This document shows, one piece after another, positions 42,343 to 54,700 of a DNA stretch of 64,000 nucleotides. The notes below the pieces were generated by a model that was given only the letters and a program-made list of their open reading frames with translations, was not told the origin of the DNA and did no database searches. This DNA is from Diphasiastrum complanatum (lineage: Eukaryota > Streptophyta > Lycopodiopsida > Lycopodiales > Lycopodiaceae): contig CM055107.1 of the NCBI GenBank assembly GCA_029204225.1, forward strand, positions 1,300,128 to 1,364,127, given 5' to 3'. How positions within the stretch are numbered: the stretch's first letter is position 1; each line of letters starts with the position of its first letter. A program made the position numbers and the translations under genes.

Positions 42343-44632
42343 CTGTTAAAAATAGACATTTGAATGAAAAATTAGGACAAAGGCCCCAATAAATGTGTGC
42401 AAATCAGTATTAAAGATCCAGTCTTCATCATTCATCAAAAAGATGAGGCCAAGGACCAAAATGAGCTTGCCTTGTTTACATCAAGAATGTCATGATTATG
42501 CCGAGCTAACACTTTATTGAGAACCCTGTTGGACTGATTTTTCTCCTCATTTCCCTGTCCCTTGCCTTCAGCAACTGGAAGAAACTGCATTCAGTGCAAT
42601 CAACAAGTCTGTTAGTGCCAAAAAAGGTAACCCATTTTCAACTAGCTAAGTCAAAACCAATACTTCAAAAAAGCATAATTCTTCCATACATTAAAAATCA
42701 CAATGCACAAAAAACCGTCCTGTAACCATAGTCCGAACTTGGTCGACTTGGCCGACTTTGTTCGAATTGGTCGAACTGGGCCAACTCGATTTGGCCAAAT
42801 TTGGCCAAGTCGATTTGGCCAAATTGGTCGAATTGGTCGAGAATTGGTCGACATGGTCGATTTGGGCTAAATTGCTTTGGTCGAATTTGGTTGACTTAGG
42901 CCGAATTTGGTCGAATTGGTCGACTTGGGCAACTTGGTCAAATTGGTCAAATTGGGCCAAGTCGATTTGGCCGAATTTGAAAGAAAATGAAGTTATGGAT
43001 GAAAGAAAGCTTGCAACTGTAGAATTGTCAGTCCAAGCTTGAATCTTATAAACAACATACAATTATTTTCATCTATTAAAAAACTTAACAGTTCTTTTCA
43101 AGGGAGAATATCAAGATATGGATGAGCAAAAGTTTGCAGAAGTTATGGATCAGTGTAGTGAGTTTGGAAATCAGAAATAGAAAATGCTAGTTGCAGAACT
43201 GGCCTGTTCTGGGTTGTGATCGTGTATTTGAGCAAGGGAATTGATTTGTGAATCAACAATGATGCATGTGAGCTCTTACCATATCAAATGGATTACTTTT
43301 AGACTCGAAATTATTTGAATCTGACCCCCAACATCATGAGAAAACAGATTTGGCTCTGAAATTCACCTTAGAATGTGCCTTGCAATCTGTTCAAGAGCCA
43401 TTTATAATGCCATGCCTTGTCAGATTTCCACGGCCTTTCAGTCAGCATAAAGCGGTTATCAGATGATCTCTCTGCGGAACAGAACTACTAATTGCAAATT
43501 TGCAATACCTTGTGCGATAACTTTTAGCCTGCACAGAATGCAAAGCTCTTCGAAAGACGCTTGGATGGTGCTGCTTCTTTTTGCTTAGCGGCGTCCTCGA
43601 TGTAAGATCATGTTGGGTCGATTCCAAGTTCTTCTGTGTCCGTACCCAAATGGTCCCTCCAGAAACGCTTTTCTTCTACTTTTGCAAATCGATTTGCAGA
43701 GTTAGGAGGCGGCATAGACAGCTCTTACGATTTGTCCTGCTCCTTTCGTTGCTGCTCTTCGGTTTTCTTCTTCTCCTTGTCTCTTTTGCTAAGCATGGCT
43801 AATATTCCCTGGAAGCTCTTGTTAGGGCACAGAAGAATGGTTTCCCTATCCCGTATAGCCCTTCTCTCTCTCTGATCAAATCAATAAGTATTGAGCTATC
43901 CAAATACTTGTTGCCCAAATCCGCTTCCCAATCATCAACCGTGCTCCACAATCGCTTCGCTGCAGCTTAAACCACATCGTTGAGACCAACCCACCTGCTG
44001 CTAAGCCTAGCTAGGTTCAGCAGACAACCTCACAGGAACGTACCCCTGGGAGATCAAAAGTGGAAGATGAAGAATGATTGAGAGTGCATAAGCAGAGAAA
44101 ATGAAGAATGCATAGTGATTAATTTTTAAACTGACTGCTACATCGAGCGTCCACCACAAGAATGCATCATAAACAATGGAGAATGGAGCTCCTAGAAACT
44201 CCTCCGAGCCTACATCTGCTGCAGCTACAGCTCTTAATCTATGCAACAGCTGCACAAAGTCGTTTTTCATCGGAGTTGCCACTTCCCTCAACCAAGGCTC
44301 GGTACCAGTGCCCTGATCGACGTCCAGCTCCCCAACCGGTACCCTTTCTGGCGAGCCCACAAGACGAATGAGAGGATTAATCAGATCTGCAGCAAATCTT
44401 TCAGACCAAGATCGTGATCAGATCAGAAGCAGGCAGGGATTTACGTGGCTTTCAATTACTAAAACTCAGCTATTCTAACTTTGATAAATTAATCAGATGA
44501 GGGAGCAGATGAGGGAGGCGCGCCCGTGGAGAAGAGATGAGTGTGAGAAGGAGCGAGCCAGCAAGGAGAAAGGAGCAGGGCCAGGCAGCAGGCAAAGAGC
44601 AAAGGTAGGAGGAGGGGAGCGGCCGTGAGCAG

Positions 44633-44684
<52 letters not shown>

Positions 44685-47600
44685 TCTTGGAGAGACATGG
44701 AGGGGGATCGTGAGAGAGGGAGAGGGACGTGGGGAGTAATGTGTATGCATCGGGCAGGATGCATACATCCTCCTCCCCATGCATGCATATGAAAATTTTA
44801 GTTAGTTATTTTGAAAAAGTACATGGGGTAGGAGGATGCACCCATGCAACCATGGGTGCATCCTCCTACCCCTTACATATGCACACCACATGCACACAAA
44901 TAGTTTCATATATATAGATATATTATATAAAAAAATATTCTGATAGGTTCCAGAATTGGCATGCAGCAGAACACATTCCGCTGCACGTATGGTACAATAT
45001 ATGTTTCATCACGGCACTTCAAAAATATTTGAACTGGGAGAGGGTGAAAGAATAACATACTTCCATATGAACTGGTGGGAATCATGGGTCCACTTAAAAA
45101 CCATTGTAGATATTCTGAACTGCATGGATGGAGGCATAGAAACGAAATTCGAATAACAAACTTGGACAATTGTGAATAGGGGTCTCACTTAGAAAAACAA
45201 CGATACCAAAAGCTTTTCTAAAGCCAGTAACCTAGACTAACTTTTCAACATGTGCCAGAGTCCAATTTGATCAAACTTTATCCCAATTCCTAGTTATTCA
45301 TCTTCCTGCTCAGGTAAAAAACAACTTCAGGTTTTGATAAGCAATTTGTGTCCAGACTGTCTTTAACTGCCTGCGATTTGTTCCAGTTTATGGAAACACA
45401 CTTGCTAGAACTAGCACTTCTGTTTGAGCGAACCAACAAAGGAGTCTTACACAACAAAAATGTTTTCAGCAAAAGAAACTATGAGCTTAAATTTCCATTG
45501 CTTGTCACTAGAACTATTCTTAGCCACACATAGCTTTCAACGTAAGAATGACAACCTTACGATGCTTTCCTGGGTGATTCAATGTTTTCTCTCCTGGAAC
45601 TTTTCGATCAAATTTCCCTCCACTAGCAGTTGCAGTGCTTGCAAGTCCCGCAGCCTGGCTAATATCGTCTTTTCTCAATTTCTTGTAAGTATCTTTTGCT
45701 CCCATTATGGGTAATGAAGTTGCTGCTAGCTGCAAAGTACTGAGACAGCACCAGTTCATTAAGTAGAGGAGAAACTTAAAGTTCTGCCAAGAAGCCACAG
45801 TTTTTTGTTTTTACTGGAAAGCCAAAAAAATGTTGATCTACCTTTTAGAGTTGTAGTGTGAAGCAGAATAACAAAATATACAATATGCTTAAAAAAAGTT
45901 CAGAATAACAAGTTTCAAAAAATGCAATTTGTCTATGCTAGTAACCTGTTCAGAAAGAACAGAAGGGACTAAAAGAAGGCCTTCAAATGTCTTTGCAATG
46001 CTCTATCTGAAAGGTCACAATGGAAGCCCAATATAAGGCGTTGTGTAGCACAACGTAGTAGGCGGTATGGTTACAACAAATCATGAGAGAGATTGGCATA
46101 CCTCAAGAAAGAGAGAGATCATCTATAGTGAAAACCAAAGTGGCATTTAGATGCAATGAGATCTTGTATATCATGCTCATACAAAGCACATTGAAATAAA
46201 GTACTATTTTACTCGAGAACAATTTTTGAAGGAGAAACTGGATGTGATCCATTGCAGGACAGAGATCAACTTGCCGACATCCTCACAAAATCTCTTAGCA
46301 AAGAGAAGTTTGAAGCTTTTGGAGCTAGATATGAGTTATTAAAATTCTGTGAACTTTATGCTAAAGTGTTAGCTTGTAAGTTTTCAAATGTTATGAGAAA
46401 CTCAACTTTCAAGAAAAGACTCAAAATTAAAGTTTGGCTTTGTTACCATTTTGTAACTCTAGGTGTTAAATGCCTGTGACAAGCCCAACGTAATGAACAC
46501 CTGTTTATATTATCGTTTGACATATGTCAGGGACATGCAATGAGTTCACCACTATGTAATCAGCCTTACTCTTTGTTATAAGGGCATTCTCTTGTTTTGA
46601 GCTTTTGGTGTTCTGAGCCTTTGGTGTTTTGAGGTGCTTCCAATGTTAAATATTGATGAATGCTAGATGATTCATTTAATCCTAGATATTTCACAATTTC
46701 ATCCTCAATGGCACTACAACCGATTGGCTTCTTCTTGTTTGGTTTGAGAGACAATCTTGACTTTCTCCACTTTTAGTCGAACTTTCAATTTGAATAGATC
46801 TTTGGCTTCCTCTGAAGTCCTTGAAATTTATATGGTTTTCTAATCAGATTGGGTTTCAAAGAGTTGCATTCAAACGCGTTTGAATCATTTGGTCCTAGAT
46901 ATTTCACAATTTGATCCTCAATGGCACTACAACCGATTGGCTTCTTCTTGTTTGGTTTGAGAGACAATCTTGACTTTCTCCACTTTTAGTCGAACTTTCA
47001 ATTTGAAGATCTTTGGCTTCCTCTGAAGTCCTTGAAATTTATATGGTTTTCTGATCAGATTGGGTTTCAAAGAGTTGCATTCAAACGCGTTTGAATCTTG
47101 ATTCAAACGCGATTCAAACCACACGTTTGAAACGTGGGCATTTCCAACCTTGTTTTTATTGAGGCCCTAAGGCCCCAAAAGGTGTGCGTTCGATATCAAA
47201 AAAAATTTAGGGCCTGTGGACCTAAATAATGACCTACCTCAGCTTGCGCCACCCTCTAGAGTCTAACTAACTAGTAGACTATCGTGGAATAAAATGCACC
47301 CTCCTCTCTTTCACGTGCTTGATCGAAGCTCTTTCTCCTCTCCATCTTTTGCCAAGATTTCTTGCAGGTGAGGGTTTTTGACTATGTTGGACTGATTGAA
47401 AGCATCAAATCACAGTTTCGAAGATCAGTTTATCTGCTACAAGCAGTGTGTGCAAAAAAACAGGTTTTGAGGCACTTCAAAGCAAAGATGCAGGCCACGA
47501 TCCGGAACGCGATCCGGGATTTCCCATTAGGGTTTCCCGGAACGCAAATTTTTTTTCTTCAAACCTGCCAATATGGGTATCATGTGAAAGGATTTCAAAA

Positions 47601-50600
47601 GAGCAGTTCTATTGCTTGATTTCAGATAGTTAATCCCCAATATCTGCTAGTCACTTCAATCAGATACTAAAGCAAATTGTTGCAGCGGATCGCGATCTGC
47701 TGGAAAAACGATCCGGATCGTGCGATCCGGGACCAGAAACTGTGTCCCGAATCGCAAAAACATTTTCAATTTTATTTTTCGTTGTGGAGGGATCCCCACA
47801 GCTAGTTGCAATAAATGACCAATGAATAGCAGCAGAAATACTGAAGCAGATACAAATGACATGATTAGCCAATGTTATATCTGCAAATCCGTATCTGCAA
47901 AAACAATTTGCTTCAGTATCTAATTGAAGTGACTAACAGATATTGGGGATTAACTATCTGAAATCAAGCAATAGAACTGCTCTTTTGAAATCCTTTCACA
48001 TGATACCCATATTGGCAGGTTTGAAAAAAAAAAAATTGCGTTCCGGGAAACCCTAATGGGAAATCCCGGATCACGTTCCGGAACGCGATCTGGAAGGCAT
48101 TCCGGCTCGCATTCCGGATCGTGGCTTGCATCTTTGTTTTGCAGATACGGATTTGCAGATATAACATTGGCTAATCATTTCATTTGTATCTGCTTCAGTA
48201 TTTCTGCTGCTATTCATTGGTCATTTATTGCAACTAGCTGTGGGGATCCCTCCACAATAAAAAAAAAAAATTGCAAATTTTTTTGCGATCCGGGACAGAG
48301 TTTCTGGTCCCAAATCGCTGCCGATCCGGATCGTTTTTCCAGCGGATCGCGATCCGCTGCAACTCAGCTTCAAAGAATCAATTGGTTCTATTTGGCCACT
48401 AATCAGATTTCAGCAAGATTTCGTGAGAGTCTTCTACCCTCTAGGGCGCCATCCTAGCTATTGACATACCCATTTGCTTGGCCAAATTTCTTGTGAAGAA
48501 TAGTTGCAGGTTATCAACGGTTGATCAATTCGTAAGTATGCATTCCAAATATATGTCTGGAAGGTTTTTAACAAAAGATATAATGACCTTTACTAATCAT
48601 TCTACATTGAATGTTTTTATTCACCGAATCGCGATTCGCTGGGTCCACAATTTGCGAATCACGATTTTGAACCCAAAATCGCAAAAAAAAAAAAAAACAT
48701 TTGGAAAAATAGCTTATGGCTGAAATTTTTTAGGGGATCAATGGTCAAACCAGTGTTTTGCCTCTCATAAGTGCAGTAGATGAGGCACAAACAGATCTTA
48801 TTTCAGTAGCTATCTGGTTGTCATTTGCTCTGGTTTTCAGTAAATGTTAATCCTACGGTTTGGGCTATCAACTGTATGGATGATGATCACTTTTGCAATC
48901 GCTTCACTGGAGATGTGAGTGCAATGTGCATACAGTTGGGGGCATAAATATTGGGCCCTTCTCGGCGCGCATTTGGACGGTAGCATTTTTATCTACAGTA
49001 TCTATATAGCAGGAAGCTCTAGGAGGTTCAGGGGGCGGTAGTCCCCCGGGAAACATGGGGTTCGGGGGGCGGTAGCCCCCCGAGAAACAGGGGGTCCGGT
49101 AGCCCCCCGGTGGGGGGTTTGGGGGGCAACTCCCTGAGTGAAAACACAATTTTTGGTGTTTCGAACCTGAAACAGTCGGCAAACTACACAGTCATAATGC
49201 TCTCAATCAGAGCTTTCATCTGATACCCATATTGCCTAAGAAAATTTCAAAAATAAAAAAGCGATTCTACGCGATTCTGGGAAAATTCCGAAACGCGTTT
49301 CTGAATCGCGATTCAAAATCGCGATGCATCTATGCTATGGACCGTACAGCAAAGCCATTTCCACTATTTACAATTTTCTAACACTTTGTACTACATACTA
49401 ACATATACTTTTTCATGTACATTTTACGCCACTCTTAACCGATTTGTAATCTACAATAGGTAGCTTCTAGCACACTTTACTTGGATCATTAGAAATTGAG
49501 TTACCGAGTTTTTCATTTTAAACTTCCACTTTCATGTACTTCCTTGCCCACAATTACGATGATGCTTACATCATTGTTCCTACAATACAACGTTGCTAAA
49601 TCTACTTTACGGTTTCTTCATTCGATTTACAAAGGCCTAATTAAACACTTGATCCGAATTTTAGGGCATGTCCAACAAATCATCAATGAAATACATGTCA
49701 AGTATGTGGTAACAATGGGAGCATATAAAACGTCTTCGAAGCTGTAATAAAGAAACATCTAGTACAAACTAAGGTACATGCGGAAATGAAAGAGTATGTG
49801 CATAATATAATAAATGCGTCTATGTCATGATGTAAAAAGTCTGTGCTGATGCTGTAGAAAGTTGTAATGTCAGTTGCAGGCGTTGGAGCCCTCTGACGTC
49901 GTCTATGTGCAGTGTGTCTTTGCATGAGAGAGAGAGAGAGAGAGAGAGAGAGTAACACATTTCACATAGTCCCCCTTTACAAAGCAAGACCAATTTGAAC
50001 CCTTTGTTTTATAGCATAACAGGTTATAAAAAAACTGAATGAAATCTTACAGTACAAAGTATAGTAAAATAAGGCAAGTTTCAAGATGCTCAGCTGTTAC
50101 CTACCACCATCCCACAACACAAAACTGCACTAGTTAGTATAGTGGGGAAGACAAGTGTCGTACCTGAGAATCAATTGTTATTCATAGACTCACTACATGA
50201 CAGCTTGGATAGCATAATACATAATTTAGTCCAATCTTTCCTACCAACAATATCGATATAGCAATACATATGGCCCTAATGCAAACATATTAGGGCATAC
50301 GCCATACTGATCAGTATGAGGGCAAGAAATCGTATTATACATGTCAATATATAATAGAGTACAAGAAAAAACCGTAATCATTTAATAATCTCTTCATAGT
50401 CACCGAGTATAAGGGCAGATCCGTGCCATGCTGACCTCATGTGTACTCATGAGCGTCTATGGACTATGGTAAGTAGTTAGGGGAAATCAAATCCATACCA
50501 TACCAATTACCCGAAATTATCCTTGGAATTGTGAAAAAAAGCTCTTTTGAAGCTACTTTCTTGTATATAAGATTTATACCTAGTATCGTTCCTAAAAAGT

Positions 50601-51665
50601 ATGTTTGAATCTGAAACCGTATGTAATAGAGTGTACCTCGTCATAAGAAGAATGTGCTTAGTATTATACCTGAATCCGTGGTGAAGCCATATCCTGAGTA
50701 TTAGCCATCCCTCACTTAGTAGTATTTCTCGTCTATCAACATTAATTCATTCCGAAAAAACCATCATTGTTCATTTTCATGACATGGAAAGGAATACTAC
50801 CAAGTAACCAACAATAAACCAATCGTTGGAATACAGTAACAGTTCGCATCTCTTATTGGAAGTGCGCTCTATTATGCACGAATTTACATAAAATTTTTGC
50901 AAAGTAAATAAATACCTCTGATCAAGTGCGATTGAGGTCTGCGGTACAACGCACTACTACTGGCTGTAATTCGCACCCAAACACCAGTATCTATGTTGTC
51001 TAAGTGATCCACTAACAAAAGTTTGTCTATCATTGCTATATATCAGCATATTGATCATCAAAAAACATTGAACTGCATTGTTACAATCGCCCACAGCCAG
51101 TAGGCTGATCGCGGCCCTAAAGGATAAACTTTTACCTAAAAAGTGTAAGCAATTTGCTTCCAAAAGTTAAGAAATATGTTGGTAGCCAAGCGCTGAGCTA
51201 TGGGAAAAGCCACAATATGTATTTGCTTCTCCGGTAGGGCGCTATGTAGTAGAATCAAACGCTAATGAGAGTGAGAGAGAAGAAGAGGACAAGAGAGAAA
51301 AAAAAAGAGAGCAAAAGTGGTGTGAAGAAGTTCGATTCACCACCACTCAATTTTTAGCTTTCTATGGTGAGAAATAAGGTTTGCCTTCCATCGTTGGATT
51401 GTGCTGCTGGGTGTCGTGATCCTATTGTTCTATGGATAGCTTGTAGAACAAGCCTTCACAAAAATCAAGAGGGCCCTTCATCAAAAAATTTTACTAAGTT
51501 TGAAAAGGTTGTATTGACGTGGCTTATGTGTTTATTGTCACCGAAGCAGTCTCAAGTAATGATGTGCAAGAACATAACGAAGAGATTGTAAAGTAGCATA
51601 TGCATTGAACAAAATCCATGAGAGAGAGAGAGAGAGATTTGCATTGGGTGGTGTGTTTGGGCTTC

Positions 51666-51719
<54 letters not shown>

Positions 51720-54700
51720 CTTGTAGGATCATGAATATCGAATCTTGATTAGATCGTTTATGATATGAATCATTAATGATTTCAATTTGCAATAGAATCT
51801 TATAGTTCTGGCCTAAGTTGCATCCCATTCCGAAACACTGCGTTCTAGGAGCATTCTGGAACTCTCCGGGAGATCGTTTCGTAACGGTTCCAAAATTCAG
51901 CAGCATTCCGAATCGGAACGCTGCAAAAAAAAAATATTTGTTTTTCTAAAAGACAAATTGGAACCGTGTGTTGGGAGTGGGAAAAAAACATGTAGTGTGT
52001 AAAAAAACTCTCAAACACATTGCAAAACATAAAAACTACTAAATTATAAGTACTTACTACTAGTCTATAGACTACTACTAACTGAACAAAGCATTTAGGC
52101 TTCAACATGCTGCATACCAAAAGTTAAAACTGATACTTGAAAGCAATCACATAGTGCACACTACAGTGCTAAGCATATATGATACAAAAACATGGCGACT
52201 AATCCAAATTCCACACATGCCTCATGATGTCTAATGTGATAAACGATAAAGCTCTAATATATACAATGAGTGGGCCAATGGCCAAGTACATGAATATGAT
52301 AGATGGACAATGGACAATAGACTCATAGATTGATGAATCTCTATGACTCGGAGGCATCATGACCACATGGGGAATCCTCCTCAACACTATCGCTGGTAGA
52401 CGAGTAGGAAGATAAGGAATCCTCCTCAAGGTAGGTGTGGCTGTCCCCCTGAACCTCTACCTCTACCCCCGCCTCTGCCTTTGCCTCTGCTTCTAGGTCT
52501 ACTATGGCCGCTGCTGCCTCTTGCTCAACATGTAAATCCATCAGGCGTGCCCTACGCCTACACCCCCTCCCTCTGCATACAGGTGATACAGGCTCAGCCT
52601 GTGTCTCGACATCAAAATCCACCCACCCCACATAATCTCACCCTCCTCTCCTACATCCTTTGCATCGGCCCTAGCCATGGATCTCGTGGTCCTGTGTTGC
52701 CTCCTATCATGAGCCAGCTCGCGATGATACTCTGAAAAGATCTCATCATCAGCCGCAGCCTCTATGTGTGCATGGCCTGCTACAGTATCCATGGATCTAA
52801 GGCACTCCTCAGGATTCACCTGCCTAGGTGTACCATCTCTCTGCATGTGCCTGACTAGCCTCAAGTTGGTGGTGCAATAAACCAACATGTTCAGCTGGGG
52901 AACGTTGAGCCTGTTGCGTCTCTATATGCATAAGAGACCGAGTGCTCCAATTCCGCTCACAAGCCGAAGCGGAACAATCTTGAGCAAGGATGCGAGTGGC
53001 AAGAGCAATAATATCAAGGGCGGATTTGCCCACCACACCCCACCATGTGAGCGGCTCCAACAAAAACTCGTCATACTCACCCTGAGATCCAGTGAAACAT
53101 CCCTATCTACGCTCACAATCTAGCATCTATCTCTCGATCCTGCACAACAAGGGGCCATGACCTACAATAAGATGAACGAGTCGCCAAAAAGCAAAAACAA
53201 ACTGTTGAGAATTAAATGAGTGCTTGGACTTGGATACACATTTTGTGTGTATGTCCTCCAGCCGTCCACAAGCTCGACGTCTGTGCATATGGCCCCAATA
53301 CCCCCAGGGTGAAGCAAATGAGCAACTACGTGTATGGGCTTGTGGAAGAAATTCCACCTGTCAAGCCACTTCTCTCGGATACTTGACATCCTACAGAAAC
53401 CAAAAAAGTGAGCACTGCATTGTAGGAAAAAACAATTCAACAATGCTAAAAGCTTTTACAAAACAAACGCACCATATACGCACCACTCAGAAAACGGTCG
53501 CTGAAGGGTCTTGTCCATAAACTCGTAAATGAGGGCGAGTTAAAAGCCATCTCGATCCACCAACCTTAGCACATGCTACATTGGTTGTAGGACCTCAACG
53601 AGCTGCTCAACCTGTCGCCAAAAATCATCTCCAAAAACAATCCTCTAAAACCTAAGACTAGTCGGCTCGCAACTACAATGCCACTGTGTGAATCAGGGCT
53701 GGCTACCATCTAGCGCAATGCAAGTCGAACTCTAACCAACCGCTCCAGCACGACGAAGTGTAGGCAAATCGTTTGGGTGTTGGCTTCTTCAGATCCAGCG
53801 GGCTATTGTCCTAAACATGGCAAAGGCACTCTTCTTCCTGGTTACAAATGTGACCTTGGCACTAGATGTGATGGTAGAAACCTAGGGGAGGCCTCCTATG
53901 TCATGCACCAAAAGATCGATGCAGTGTGCTGCATACGAGGTCCATACAATAGCAGGTAGTCCCTCTAAAAAAGCTCACCCATAGCCACACAGTTGTTGGC
54001 ATTGTCGGTGTCTGCACCACATGTTGTGCCCCCACCTCAATGACTGTTGCATGTATATGCTCATAGATAAACTCTCCCGACTCGATAGCGCCGTCTCGAG
54101 AGGCATCCACACCCTTGAGAAATATTGTGGCCAACGGACATGAAACCAAGATGGCATGTGCATAATATCAGTCCACCCATCTGATAGAATAGAGCAACCA
54201 TATGTGGCCCAGGCATGTCGTATGGGGCTGAGCTCTCTCGTGATGCCATGCTCCTCTCTCAAATGGCGAGTACGAAAAGCCTTGCATGTGGGGAATTTCC
54301 AAGTGGCATCACAGGCTGCAATCTCCCTCATCATGTCATGGAAGATAGTGGTGTCGGCCAAGGAAAATGCAAGGTAGCCACTATAAAAAAGCTCGCATGT
54401 GAGTCTAGTGGCTGCCTCATGATGTGTCCGCTACCACCCTGCAGACATTGTGGTCTCTCGATATTTGCCCGCCCTGTCCTATGTAGCTGCATGTGATCAT
54501 GGCCTAACTCTAGGGCGTGCGTGTGCTCCACCCTGTGCTCTCTCCCCAACACCTCCCATAGCTACCATAGGAACTGCCCCCTCTACTGAACCAGAGCCAC
54601 TACCCTCAGTAGGTCCTCCCCCAACTGACTCCCCTAATGCAAAAGCCTCTCCTGTAGATGATGAACCTGGTGGCCTTGTTAGTAGTTACGTTTTAGTCAA

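Larger units (their letters stand above)
42585..45555 (-). other. RRS1 intron 6, 3.0 kb, repeat-rich
   Basis: Holds a 9-bp minisatellite (42733-42978), a glycosyltransferase remnant (44007-44360), a GA microsatellite (44637-44680) and a perfect 22-bp hairpin (44825-44872). Confidence 0.8.

Noticed and set aside
42168-42392. Plus-strand frame opposite RRS1 exon 8
   Set aside because: Antisense shadow of the in-frame 33-bp repeats.
42691-43062. 123-codon frame with a FDQVDQ pattern
   Set aside because: A 9-bp repeat keeps every frame open; it lies in RRS1 intron 6.
48904-49182. 92-codon proline/glycine-rich minus-strand frame
   Set aside because: By-product of the GC-rich hairpin repeats.
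52481-53123. Plus-strand frames over the hAT region
   Set aside because: The minus strand shows the transposase motifs in correct order; these are antisense frames.
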